In this document: one piece after another, positions 54,691-63,345 of the stretch
How positions within the stretch are numbered: position 1 is the stretch's first letter
Layout: each line of letters opens with the position of its first letter
Source: Granulicella sp. L60
GTDB lineage: Bacteria; Acidobacteriota; Terriglobia; Terriglobales; Acidobacteriaceae
Reading direction: 5' to 3'
DNA length: 64,000 nt
Assembly (NCBI RefSeq): GCF_009765825.1
Contig: NZ_LMUR01000018.1
Location: 307,986 to 371,985, forward strand
Made by a program: the position numbers and the translations under genes
The notes under the pieces: generated by a model
Seen by the model: only the letters and a program-made list of their open reading frames with translations
The model's database searches: none
Told to the model about the DNA's origin: nothing

Positions 54691-54725
54691 GCGTTCTCCG
54701 CAAAAAAGTGCTAAATCTATAGTCC

Positions 54726-55151
54726 ATGCCGAAACTCGATCCCATGTTGACTCCTCGTGAAGCAGCCCGTCTGATCGGAATCAGTTATCCCACGATCAAG
54801 CAGTGGATTCTTGCGGGCAAGCTGAAGACAAACAAGACGCCGGGCGGACATCATCGTATTGCGGAGTCGGTGCTCAAGCCTTTTCTGGCGAAAGACGGTG
54901 CAAAACTTTCTGAGGAGTCGCGCGCGCGATATCGCCGGGTGAGCGGGAGGAATCAGATCGTTGGAAAGGTTGTCAGTGTCCGCATTGAGGGTTTGCTTGC
55001 CGAGGTGGTCGTCGGTACAGCAGATAGCCACATCACGGCGATTATCACGGCGAATGCGGTGCGCGAGCTTGCGTTGAAGAAGGGCGATTCCGTTGCTGCT
55101 CTTATTAAATCCACCGACGTGATGATCGAGCGACTTGGGGCTTCGGCGTAG
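54726..55151 (+). CDS. HTH-TOBE (molbindin) molybdate-responsive regulator
   Basis: The protein has 141 residues. Residues 6-55 form a MerR/excisionase-type HTH (LTPREAARLIGISYPTIKQW, then GKLKTNKTPGGHHRIAESVL). Residues about 73-138 form a Mop/TOBE domain: SGRNQIVGKVVSVRIEGLLA, then EVVVGTADSHITAIITANAV, then KKGDSVAALIKSTDVMIERL. Mop domains bind molybdate or tungstate, so DNA binding is expected to respond to the oxyanion, as in ModE but with a different HTH. It is divergent from the TonB receptor across the 54668-54690 dyad. No ribosome site is visible. Very likely an autoregulating repressor of the receptor. Confidence 0.9.
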   Translation: MPKLDPMLTPREAARLIGISYPTIKQWILAGKLKTNKTPGGHHRIAESVLKPFLAKDGAKLSEESRARYRRVSGRNQIVGKVVSVRIEGLLAEVVVGTADSHITAIITANAVRELALKKGDSVAALIKSTDVMIERLGASA

Positions 55152-55561
55152 TTTTCAAAGCAGAGAATTCGTGTTCTCCCGTTGACTGGGGTGTGTTTAC
55201 CGTTGGCGCAGCGCCAGATCAATCCGCATGTTTTATCGAAAGAATATAGGGACGATAGGACTTTTGCTAACGTTGACGGAACGGCTGTGATGTTTCGTAA
55301 GGTAATCACTGATAAATGAGTGTTTTCAATGGCGCTAGAGAGAACATATGATTCACAGAGCGACACTGCCTCTTTAGGCTGTGCTTCAGCGCGGCATGAC
55401 AAAGCAGTTCAATTTTCAGAGATGCGCGTACAAGTTTTCGCAGCAAGTACTCTCAATGCATAAAATGGACGACGGATTGTAAACGCGGTTTCTCTCGTCT
55501 TCTTGGACAGGACGATTATTGGAACCCCCAACAAGCTGCTCTTGCACGATGAGGAATCCAC
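55152..55561 (+). other. 410-bp gap between TOBE regulator and ThuA gene
   Basis: No gene is supportable and no strong hairpin is seen. It presumably holds the promoter of the ThuA gene, whose ribosome site GAGGA lies at its end. Confidence 0.5.
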
Positions 55562-56446
55562 TTGCGAATTCAACGAACGATCTCTTTAGCTTCAGTGGTT
55601 ACGCTGGGTCTAGGACTGTTTATTCAGGGCAGCATCGCTCGAGGCCAGGGAGCCTCGGTCTCCGGCGTAGCTCCTGCACCGCACGCGAAGCAGATTCACT
55701 TGAAGCATGTTTTGGTGATCGGCCAGACAAAGGGATTTGAGCATGACTCCATCTCGGCGGCGATGAGTGCTATTTATGTGATGGGCAAAGAGAGCGGATT
55801 GTGGGATACGACTCTGCGAACGGATACGGAGTTGCTTACTAAGAAGAGCTTGGGCAACAATGCAAAAAATCTGAACTACTTTGATGTTTTGATCTTTGCG
55901 AGTACGACAGGCGAACTCGATATGGATGCGAGTCAGAAGGAAGATATGTTGTCCTTCATTAAAGAAGATGGGAAGGGCTTCGTGGGAGTCCATGCCGCTC
56001 TCGATACCAACTACAAGTGGCCGGAGTATGGGGAGATGATTGGCGGCTGGTTCGATCAGCATCCATGGGGGACGTTCAACGCACCTATAGTTAATGAAGA
56101 TCCTGAGTTTCCTGCCGTGCGTCATCTGCCAAAGAAGTTTGTGAAGTTTGACGAGATCTATCAGCCAAAAGAGTGGTCTCGCGATAAGGTCAATGTACTT
56201 CTGAGCCTGGATTCGACGAAGCTCGACTATGAGAACAATCCACGGATACATCGGACGGATCATGACTTTCCGGTGGCATGGAGCAAATCCTATGGCAAGG
56301 GTCGCGTCTTTTATTCCACACTTGGCCATACGGAAGAGTCCTGGGAAGATCCGGACATACGCAAGATGTACTTCGAGGCCATCAAGTGGGCGCTTGGCAT
56401 GACAGAGGGCAGTGTGTTGTCCCATCCTCGGATGACGAAGCCTTAG
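55562..56446 (+). CDS. Exported ThuA-domain protein (trehalose-utilisation type)
   Basis: The protein has 294 residues from the TTG at 55562, preceded by GAGGA. A signal peptide (to about ARGQGAS) exports it. ThuA-fold motifs: VLVIGQTKGFEHDSISAAM, FDVLIFASTTGELDMD, GFVGVHAALDTNYKWPEYGE, MIGGWFDQHPW and VFYSTLGHTEESWEDPDIRK. The glutamine-amidotransferase-like fold lacks the amidotransferase Cys. In rhizobia ThuA and ThuB take part in trehalose oxidation to 3-ketotrehalose. The next genes encode a Gfo/Idh/MocA oxidoreductase and a TIM-barrel isomerase, so it is probably part of a sugar-oxidation pathway. Confidence 0.9.
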   Translation: MRIQRTISLASVVTLGLGLFIQGSIARGQGASVSGVAPAPHAKQIHLKHVLVIGQTKGFEHDSISAAMSAIYVMGKESGLWDTTLRTDTELLTKKSLGNNAKNLNYFDVLIFASTTGELDMDASQKEDMLSFIKEDGKGFVGVHAALDTNYKWPEYGEMIGGWFDQHPWGTFNAPIVNEDPEFPAVRHLPKKFVKFDEIYQPKEWSRDKVNVLLSLDSTKLDYENNPRIHRTDHDFPVAWSKSYGKGRVFYSTLGHTEESWEDPDIRKMYFEAIKWALGMTEGSVLSHPRMTKP

Positions 56447-56525
56447 GGGACAAGTTCAACCGATAGTCAGCATGGAAGATGGATGGTGTGGTTTCGCGGC
56501 ATGCACAGGAGGATTGCAGACTTTC

Positions 56526-57692
56526 ATGAAGAAGATTGGAATGGGGTTGGTTGGCCCAGGATTTGTAGCAGCTCACCATATTGACGCGGTTCGGCGGCTG
56601 GGTGATGTCGAGGTTATAGCCATTGCGGGTTCGTCGCAGTCGTCCGCGGCGAAGAAGGCGCGCGAACTCAAGGTGGATCGGTCGTACGGAGATTTCAAGG
56701 AGCTGATTGCAGATCCTGATGTGCAGGTTATACACAATACAACTCCAAACCATCTTCATCTTCCGGTGACGTTGGCTGCGCTGCGAGCTGGGAAGCACGT
56801 GATCTCCGACAAGCCACTCGCTTTGAACTCAGAGGAGGCGCGCCAGTTGCGGGATGAGGCGGCGGCGAGTGGCGTGGCGAATGTTGTAACATTTAATTAT
56901 CGTGGGAATCCGCTGGTGCAACAGGCGCGCGGAATGATTGCGGCGGGCGAGACGGAGGGTGTGACGTTTGTGCATGGCCACTATCTTCAGGATTGGATGA
57001 CCGACCCTAGCGTGTACTCCTGGAGGTCCGATCAGGCCAAGGGCGGTGTGTCTTCCGCGTTGGGGGATATTGGATCACATTGGTGCGATCTTGCGGAACA
57101 CGTAAGCGGATTGAAGATTGATTCGGTGCTTGCGGATCTGACGACGGTAATACCGATTCGTTATTCGGCGGGATCTTCGGGAGAGGCTTTCTCGGCGGGA
57201 GTCACGGGGGAGCGAAGGCCGGTGGCAGTGCAGTCGGAGGATCTTGCGAGTGTTTTGCTGCGGTTTGAAAACGGCGCTAAAGGGACATTTTCTGTAGGGC
57301 AGGTGCTTCCTGGTCACAAGAATGACCTGCAGCTCGAAGTGAATGGAAGGGCGTGCTCTCTGAAGTGGAAGCAAGAGGAGCAGAACGATCTCTGGATCGG
57401 TTACCATAACCGGCCGAACGGTGTGATGGCTAAGGATCCGTCGCTGGTCTCACGTGATGTGCGGCCTTATGTCCATCTACCGGGTGGTCACCAGGAGTCC
57501 TGGGCGGATGCCTTCCTTAATGTGATTCGAGATGCCTATCGATGGATAGGCGAAGGCGGAGCGGCTGAGGCAAAGTCGGCTATGCTTCCGACGTTTGAAG
57601 ACGGCTACCGCTCCAGTTGCGTGGTCGATGCGATGTTGAACAGCCATGCCGCCGGTGGTGTCTGGCAAAAAGTAAACTACAGCTCCACGTGA
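56526..57692 (+). CDS. Gfo/Idh/MocA-family sugar oxidoreductase
   Basis: The protein has 388 residues from the ATG at 56526; GGAGG lies about 12 bases upstream. The NAD(P)-binding start is IGMGLVGPGFVAAHHIDAVR, then VIHNTTPNHLHLPV and the conserved Lys in GKHVISDKPLALNSEEARQL. The C-terminal domain includes SALGDIGSHWCDLAEHV with the catalytic-type Asp-His. There is no signal peptide, so it acts in the cytoplasm. It probably oxidises or reduces a sugar or inositol ring carbon, for example at C3. It lies between ThuA and the isomerase on the same strand. Confidence 0.92.
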   Translation: MKKIGMGLVGPGFVAAHHIDAVRRLGDVEVIAIAGSSQSSAAKKARELKVDRSYGDFKELIADPDVQVIHNTTPNHLHLPVTLAALRAGKHVISDKPLALNSEEARQLRDEAAASGVANVVTFNYRGNPLVQQARGMIAAGETEGVTFVHGHYLQDWMTDPSVYSWRSDQAKGGVSSALGDIGSHWCDLAEHVSGLKIDSVLADLTTVIPIRYSAGSSGEAFSAGVTGERRPVAVQSEDLASVLLRFENGAKGTFSVGQVLPGHKNDLQLEVNGRACSLKWKQEEQNDLWIGYHNRPNGVMAKDPSLVSRDVRPYVHLPGGHQESWADAFLNVIRDAYRWIGEGGAAEAKSAMLPTFEDGYRSSCVVDAMLNSHAAGGVWQKVNYSST

Positions 57693-57751
57693 TCGTAGTT
57701 TTGATGGGGATTCGAGTCGGAAGTTTAGCGAAGTGGAAGTGAGGAAGATTC

Positions 57752-58711
57752 ATGAGACTGGGAGTATTCACACCGCTGCTGTCACAGATGTCGTTTGAAG
57801 ATGTACTTATTAAGCTAAAGGCGTTTCAGATCAATACGGTCGAGCTTGCAACAGGAAATTATCCTGGGGATGCGCATTGCAAGTTATCGATGCTTGAGGA
57901 TGCGGGCGCGCTGAAGGAGTTCAAGAGCACGCTGGATAAGTACGGTGCGAGCATCAGTGCGTTGAGTTGCCATGGAAACCCACTGCATCCTGATCCGGTG
58001 CAGGCGAAGCAGGCGCAGGATGTAAGTCGCAGGACGATCCTGCTGGCGGAGAAGTTGGGCGTTTCGACTGTGGTCGATTTTTCCGGCTGTCCGGGTGATT
58101 CGCCCGATGCAAAGTCGCCGAACTGGGTGACCTGCCCGTGGCCTCCGGAGTATCTGACTACGCTTGCGTGGCAGTGGGATGAGGTCGTGGCGCCGTATTG
58201 GGTGCGGCATGCTGAGTTCGCCGCGCAACATGGGGTGAGGATTGCGATTGAGATGCATCCTGGTTTTATGGTGTATAGCCCGGAGACGATGCTGCGACTT
58301 CGCGCCCTGGCGGGGCCATCGATCGGTTGTAACTATGATCCGAGCCACATGTTCTGGCAGGGAATCGATCCGATAGCGGCGATTCGCGTACTAGGTGATG
58401 CGATCTTCCATGTTCATGCAAAGGATACTCAGCTTTATCCCTCCAACCTAGTTCGTACAGGCGTGCTCGATACGAAGCCATATACGGACGAGCGAAATCG
58501 TGGGTGGATCTTCCGTACTTGCGGATATGGACATGGTGCGGAGTGGTGGAAGGAGTTCGTCTCCACTTTGCGGATGTTTGGGTACGACGACGTGCTTTCC
58601 ATCGAGCATGAAGACAGCCTGCTCTCGTCCGAAGAAGGCCTTACGAAGGCAGCACAATTTTTGAGTGAAGTTTTGATTAAAGAGAAGCCCACAGCTGCCT
58701 GGTGGACATAG
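57752..58711 (+). CDS. Sugar phosphate isomerase/epimerase-family TIM-barrel protein
   Basis: The 319-residue protein has GAGGAAG before its ATG. Metal ligands of the xylose-isomerase-like (AP-endonuclease 2) barrel are in order: Glu in RIAIEMHPGFMVYSP, Asp-His in GCNYDPSHMFWQG, His in FHVHAKDTQ and the late Glu in VLSIEHEDSLLS. No signal peptide. It probably isomerises, epimerises or hydrates the keto-sugar made by the upstream oxidoreductase. Start and end are tightly spaced to neighbours (59 and 25 bp), consistent with one operon. Confidence 0.9.
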   Translation: MRLGVFTPLLSQMSFEDVLIKLKAFQINTVELATGNYPGDAHCKLSMLEDAGALKEFKSTLDKYGASISALSCHGNPLHPDPVQAKQAQDVSRRTILLAEKLGVSTVVDFSGCPGDSPDAKSPNWVTCPWPPEYLTTLAWQWDEVVAPYWVRHAEFAAQHGVRIAIEMHPGFMVYSPETMLRLRALAGPSIGCNYDPSHMFWQGIDPIAAIRVLGDAIFHVHAKDTQLYPSNLVRTGVLDTKPYTDERNRGWIFRTCGYGHGAEWWKEFVSTLRMFGYDDVLSIEHEDSLLSSEEGLTKAAQFLSEVLIKEKPTAAWWT

Positions 58712-58736
58712 TGCTACAGAGCCGCAACGGAGACAT

Positions 58737-60134
58737 ATGAATCGTAGAAGTTTTCTCTCATCAACGGGTGCGGTGATCGCGAGCGGGACCCTTAATGCTT
58801 TTTTGCCTACAACGATGGCAGCAGCCGCGCCTGGTGGGAAGCCTGACCATGTCCTTCGTATCGGGCCGTGCTCGCTGGACATCGGTAAGGGAGTGACGAT
58901 CAAGACGCTCTCTTATAACGGACAGGTTCCGGGGCCGCTGCTGCGACTGCGTGAGGGTGTGCCGGTGACGATCGATGTTACGAATGCCAGCTCGGGAGCG
59001 GACCTGGTCCACTGGCATGGATTGGCGATTGACTCGTTGAACGACGGTGCGATGGAAGAGGGTTCGCCGATGATTGCGGCAGGAGAGACGCATCGGTATA
59101 ACTTCACCCCGAAGCCCACGGGGTCTCGCTGGTATCACACACATGCTGCGGCTTACGACGATCTAACGCTTGGGACTTACAGCGGACAGTTCGGATTTTT
59201 GCTTATCGAAGGGAAGCAGCGACCGGCGCATTATGACCAGGAGATCAACCTGGCGATTCACCACTGGGAGCCGTCGTTTGTGCCCATGGTGCAGACGATG
59301 CGTGAGCAATCATCGAATATGCCGCTGACGGCAGGCTCCGATGTGGGGTATAAGTACGCAACTATTAATGCTCATATGCTGGGCGAGGGTGAGCCGATTC
59401 GAGTCAAGAAGGGGCAGCGTGTGCTGATGCGTCTACTGAACGCCAGCGCAACGGAGAATGTTGTACTTTCGCTTCCGGGCCATAGCTTCAAGATTATTGC
59501 GATGGACGGGAATCCTGTACCGACTCCACGTTCTGTAGAGGTATTGTCGCTAGCTGTTGCGGAACGAGTGGACGCGATTGTGGAGATGAACACGCCGGGT
59601 GTCTGGGTGCTTGGTTCGACGCTGGAGAAGGCTCGGGAGATGGGACTTGGCATCGTCGTTGAATATGCGGGGCAGACGGGTGCTCCTGTGTGGAAAGATC
59701 CAACGCCGCAGGATTGGGATTACACGCAGTTTGCTCATGCCGGTGAGGCGTCGAAGCCTGATGAGACGTTCGTTCTTTCGTTTAGAGATATAGGGCGGCG
59801 GCGCGGCAGCAAGTTCGATAGGTGGACGATTAATAACAAGTCCTGGCCTGAGATTGAACCGCTAACGGTACAGCAGGGGAAGAGGTATCGGATGGTCTTT
59901 CGTAACGGCAGCGGTGATCAACATCCGATCCACCTGCACCGGCACACATTTGAAGTGACACGGATTGGAGACAATCTGATGAACGGGTTAATGAAGGACG
60001 TTATTAACGTGATGCCGCTGGATACGGTTGAAGTTGACTTCGTCGCGAATAACCCAGGGGATACTTTGCTGCATTGTCACCAGCAACTCCACATGGACTA
60101 TGGATTTATGCAGTTGATCAAGTATTCGACATAG
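58737..60134 (+). CDS. Tat-exported multicopper oxidase
   Basis: The protein has 465 residues with a twin-arginine leader (NRRSFLSSTGAVIASG). Three cupredoxin domains carry the four copper motifs: VHWHGLAID (His92/94), WYHTHAAAY (134/136), HPIHLHRHTFEV and LLHCHQQLHMDYGFM. The C-terminal T1 copper site has Cys447 and His452; the axial position (Cys+10) is Phe457, as in high-potential laccases, rather than Met. It oxidises a reducing substrate and transfers electrons to O2 in the periplasm. Its place after the sugar genes and before a dihaem cytochrome suggests a linked electron path. Confidence 0.93.
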   Translation: MNRRSFLSSTGAVIASGTLNAFLPTTMAAAAPGGKPDHVLRIGPCSLDIGKGVTIKTLSYNGQVPGPLLRLREGVPVTIDVTNASSGADLVHWHGLAIDSLNDGAMEEGSPMIAAGETHRYNFTPKPTGSRWYHTHAAAYDDLTLGTYSGQFGFLLIEGKQRPAHYDQEINLAIHHWEPSFVPMVQTMREQSSNMPLTAGSDVGYKYATINAHMLGEGEPIRVKKGQRVLMRLLNASATENVVLSLPGHSFKIIAMDGNPVPTPRSVEVLSLAVAERVDAIVEMNTPGVWVLGSTLEKAREMGLGIVVEYAGQTGAPVWKDPTPQDWDYTQFAHAGEASKPDETFVLSFRDIGRRRGSKFDRWTINNKSWPEIEPLTVQQGKRYRMVFRNGSGDQHPIHLHRHTFEVTRIGDNLMNGLMKDVINVMPLDTVEVDFVANNPGDTLLHCHQQLHMDYGFMQLIKYST

Positions 60135-60213
60135 ATGGCTGGAAAGTAAGTGCGATCATTTCGCTAAAGTAGCAAGCAAGCCCACCTTGATATATGAGGA
60201 TGTTTTTCCACTT

Positions 60214-60972
60214 ATGAAACAATTACTGGTTCTAACATTTCTGATCTTAGGGGTAGGGGCGGTTGCAGGTGAGGGAAGATCTGCGACTCTTTGGGTGACT
60301 CCGGCTCCCGGGCCGGTGGCTGGGTCAACAGCCGGAGCGATGCAGGCCTCAGATGCTAAGCCTGTGGAAGACGATGCGGCGAAGGTCTTCGCGCGACATT
60401 GTGCGATCTGTCATGGCGACAACCGAGAGGGTATCCCGCCCTCCTTTCCGTCTTTGATCGGAGTGAAACAGCAACTGACAAACCAGCAAATCACGGACAT
60501 CATTCACGGTGGCAGAGGACGCATGCCCGGGTTTCCTCATCTTCCGGAGACAGAGTTGACGGCGCTGCTGCGGTTTCTAGGGACTAGTGGAACGCCTTTA
60601 TCTTCCATTCCTTCCGTAGCTAGTGATAGTGCCTCGACGTCTCCTCTAGTCCAAGCAGGTGGAGCGCTCTTTCAACAGAGATGCGCATTTTGCCATGGGC
60701 GGGATGCTGCGGGTGGAGAGCTTGGGCCGGACCTTACCCGATCCAAGCTGGTAGCGGCTGACGTTGGAGGGGACAAGATCTCTGAGGTCGTGCGAAATGG
60801 TCGTCCCGAGAAGAAGATGCCGGCCTTCAACTTCTCCAATCAGGAGTTGCTAAGTCTCGCGGCCTTCATTCATGCTCAAGAGGTCAAGGCTGTGTCGCAA
60901 AAGGGTAATCGCCGCGGCGTGGACGTCTCCGATCTTCAAACTGGAGATGCGCAATTATATGGAGCTTTGTGA
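60214..60972 (+). CDS. Exported dihaem cytochrome c
   Basis: The protein has 252 residues from the ATG at 60214 (GAGGA upstream) with a signal peptide (to about AVAGEG). Two class-I cytochrome c domains are present, each with one haem site: CAICHGDNREGIPPSFPSL and CAFCHGRDAAGGELGPDLTR. The likely axial methionines are in GRGRMPGFPH and PEKKMPAFNF. It carries electrons in the periplasm, possibly from the multicopper oxidase substrate side or toward a terminal oxidase. It follows the oxidase gene by 79 bp on the same strand. Confidence 0.9.
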   Translation: MKQLLVLTFLILGVGAVAGEGRSATLWVTPAPGPVAGSTAGAMQASDAKPVEDDAAKVFARHCAICHGDNREGIPPSFPSLIGVKQQLTNQQITDIIHGGRGRMPGFPHLPETELTALLRFLGTSGTPLSSIPSVASDSASTSPLVQAGGALFQQRCAFCHGRDAAGGELGPDLTRSKLVAADVGGDKISEVVRNGRPEKKMPAFNFSNQELLSLAAFIHAQEVKAVSQKGNRRGVDVSDLQTGDAQLYGAL

Positions 60973-61173
60973 GCTTACGAGAAAGCACACCCATCAGTTT
61001 TGAAGATGGACTAGTCAGTTGCAATTAGCAAGGGTAAGAGGAAGTAGAAGCAAGAATTGCTTTAGAATTTCCGATTGCTCTACGGCTGTTTCGTAGATCG
61101 ATGACTGTGCTGAATTTTGGCCGCTAGAAATGCGGCCAGTAAAATGTCATCAGCGCGGCTCGGAGACTGCTTT

Positions 61174-62079
61174 CTAGGATCTGAAGGCTACTCCCTGAGC
61201 TTGCAGATAGGCTTTGCTGATCTTGACTAGATCGAGGGGAACGAGCTGTGTTTTTCCGTCGTTGTCCAACTCCACCATTACCATGCCATGAAGCTTTCGT
61301 TTTTCCATGAGATCTAAGATGGCGGGGATGTTTACCTTACCTTGGCCGAGGGGACAGTAACCAGAAAGGTGAGGGTTTTCTCCGTTGTAGTCTTTCAGAT
61401 GCATGTGCTCGATGATTGGCAGGAAGTCTTTAACCACTTGGACCGGATCTGAGCCGCCCTTCATCAGTTGGCCGATATCGGGGCCGAATCTTACATATTT
61501 GGTATTCACTGAATGTAGTACCGCGTAGGTTTCATCGCGGGACTCCACACATGTGCCAGTGTGCTGGTGCAGGGCTGCTGTTATTCCTACGTCGCTTACT
61601 GCCTGACAAATGTCATTCAGAGCGGCAACGATATTTGCTTTATTTGCGGAGAAGTCGTAGGTGCTGCGGTCTACGCCATTCGGCCCAATGACTGTAACTG
61701 TTCCTCCGTATTTTTTGACGATAGTAGCCCAGCGGACGGCTTTGGCGACCTCGTCTTTTCGCTTCGCAGTATCCATCAGGTTCATGCCGCAGTACGCAGA
61801 GATCAGTGGCAGTTGATGAGCCTTTAGAATTGCGTCCAGCCCTCCCGGATTATCTTCCCACGTGTCCAGGACCTCTCCGAAGGTCTCAAACCCATAGAAG
61901 CCTTCGCTGCTGACGTCGGTGATGGCAACCGTAACATCTTTGTTGGGCCAGGTGATGCCTGTGTGGCCGATTTTAATTCGGCGCTTCTCTGCGGCAGACA
62001 ACCTAGTGGGCAACACTGTACCCGCGACGCTCATTGCAATTGCTTTCGTTACGTCGCGTCGGCTGATGACCTGTTTCAT
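61174..62079 (-). CDS. Tat-exported sugar phosphate isomerase/epimerase-family TIM-barrel protein
   Basis: The protein has 301 residues; the leader ISRRDVTKAIAMSVAGTVLP is twin-arginine type. The barrel includes RIKIGHTGITWPNK, FYGFETFGEVLD, ALHQHTGTCVESRDE, VRFGPDIGQLMKGG, MHLKDYNGENPHL and a late Glu in MVMVELDN. It resembles IolE/MocC-like enzymes but is exported, unlike the gene at 57752. It converges on the cytochrome c gene and is divergent from nothing; the next minus-strand gene upstream is the cytochrome-HhH fusion, 88 bp away. Substrate unknown. Confidence 0.87.
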   Translation of the reverse strand: MKQVISRRDVTKAIAMSVAGTVLPTRLSAAEKRRIKIGHTGITWPNKDVTVAITDVSSEGFYGFETFGEVLDTWEDNPGGLDAILKAHQLPLISAYCGMNLMDTAKRKDEVAKAVRWATIVKKYGGTVTVIGPNGVDRSTYDFSANKANIVAALNDICQAVSDVGITAALHQHTGTCVESRDETYAVLHSVNTKYVRFGPDIGQLMKGGSDPVQVVKDFLPIIEHMHLKDYNGENPHLSGYCPLGQGKVNIPAILDLMEKRKLHGMVMVELDNDGKTQLVPLDLVKISKAYLQAQGVAFRS

Positions 62080-62167
62080 GGGTGATTCCTCCGGAGTGTT
62101 GCCGTAGCAACAGCTCTCTGCACGTCATGTAGGCACGATGGTGGTTTCATTGGCGTGGATGATCGGT

Positions 62168-62770
62168 TCAAAAGATAAGACGTTTCTGATTGTCCTCGAT
62201 CTTTTCACGAGGCACGCCGGGGACAGAGGATACTTCCAGCCAGGTTTTGAAGTTCCCATGCTGATCTCGATATTGAACGATCGCCTCTGCAGCCGTTTTG
62301 GAGATGCCAAGCGAAGACTCAATCTCCTGGACGCCTGCCTTGTTTACATTTACCTGAGCGGAGATTGTGGAAGGTGCCGGAGAAGTGGATGAGTCAGTGT
62401 TGGAAGAGGGAGCTATATTGTCAGGGGTAGATGGTTGGGATGTAGCTCCTGTCGAGGCGGGATGATCGCTCTTCGGAACGGATGGTCCAAAGTTAGTCGA
62501 GAGGTACTTAACGAGCAGGTCTATCTCATCATCCGACAGGTCAGCGCCTCGAGACACCATTTCGTTAACAATTTGCGTCCACCCATCTGTGGAAGCTCGC
62601 TTCGACGTGATGACGGCTGTGCTGTGACAGGAGACGCATGCTCTTTGAATGACTGGCTTACCTGGGCCATCCGGCAACGGGGTACCGGGCGCTGCAGGAG
62701 GATTGGATTGCGCGACTGCACTGCATAAGGATGCAGTCATAAGAATTGATAGAGTAATTTGCCTGATCAT
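62168..62770 (-). CDS. Cytochrome c fused to a ComEA-like helix-hairpin-helix domain
   Basis: The 200-residue exported protein has a signal peptide (to about AVAQS). Residues about 30-100 are a small c-type cytochrome with haem site RACVSCHSTAVI and helix DEIDLLVKYLSTNFGP. A Ser/Thr/Pro linker (about 100-140) leads to a ComEA-type HhH domain: VNVNKAGVQEIESSLGISKT, then AAEAIVQYRDQHGNFKTWLE and VSSVPGVPREKIEDNQKRL. HhH domains bind DNA non-specifically. It is transcribed divergently from the PQQ dehydrogenase 575 bp away. The pairing is unusual; whether the HhH part binds DNA here is unknown. Confidence 0.88.
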   Translation of the reverse strand: MIRQITLSILMTASLCSAVAQSNPPAAPGTPLPDGPGKPVIQRACVSCHSTAVITSKRASTDGWTQIVNEMVSRGADLSDDEIDLLVKYLSTNFGPSVPKSDHPASTGATSQPSTPDNIAPSSNTDSSTSPAPSTISAQVNVNKAGVQEIESSLGISKTAAEAIVQYRDQHGNFKTWLEVSSVPGVPREKIEDNQKRLIF

Positions 62771-63345
62771 AGACTCCCCGGTCTACATGCTTTGTTGTGA
62801 TGGTCGCAGATGAACAGTACGCTCTGTATTTTCCGGCTGTCACCAGTATTGCGGCTGGCGTCACGATCCTGGTCTTCGAGACGTTTTGCCGCTCTACATA
62901 TGCTTTTACTGATAACAATGATATCTGCTGTCTGCCGTCACAAATAGTCTTCCTTGTCATTTCAATATCGCTACATATATCTGGATCGCGGCATTCGATA
63001 GCTCTGCATAGTGTTCCTGAGGTTGTTCGTGGAGACTTCGCAAGCTGATTTGCCTGGACCGTAGCGTGATTCGCATCGAGGTTTCGTTCTTAAACTTCTC
63101 CTTCGTCCAGAGGCTATGCTTCTTGGAGCTTTGATATTTAAGAAATTTGAATTGCATAATACGCACATTAAGAATTATAACGGTTCGGAAGGAAAAAGCG
63201 GAGTGCTGAGTTCATAGTGCTGTACCTCAAGTGATTGATAACAACATTGTGCGGTTTATTTCGAGCATAGCCACTATTCTGCCAATGAATATGTAAGTAA
63301 TGAAGCCGCATACGAACGTGGAGTGGCGGTCAGGTGAGAGGGTGC
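62771..63345 (+). other. 575-bp divergent gap before the PQQ dehydrogenase
   Basis: No gene is supportable. The second half is AT-richer. A promoter candidate lies at 63131-63160 about 185 bp before the dehydrogenase start. Small open frames here have no leader, ribosome site or family match. Confidence 0.5.
63131..63160 (+). promoter_or_regulatory. Sigma-70-like promoter candidate
   Basis: TTGATA (63131-63136) and CATAAT (63155-63160) are separated by 18 bp in AT-rich sequence and point toward the PQQ dehydrogenase gene. The leader would be about 180 bases, so the assignment is tentative. Confidence 0.3.

Noticed and set aside
62957..63166. Small minus-strand frames in the gap before the PQQ gene
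   Set aside because: No leader, ribosome site, or recognisable composition; most likely chance frames in AT-richer DNA.
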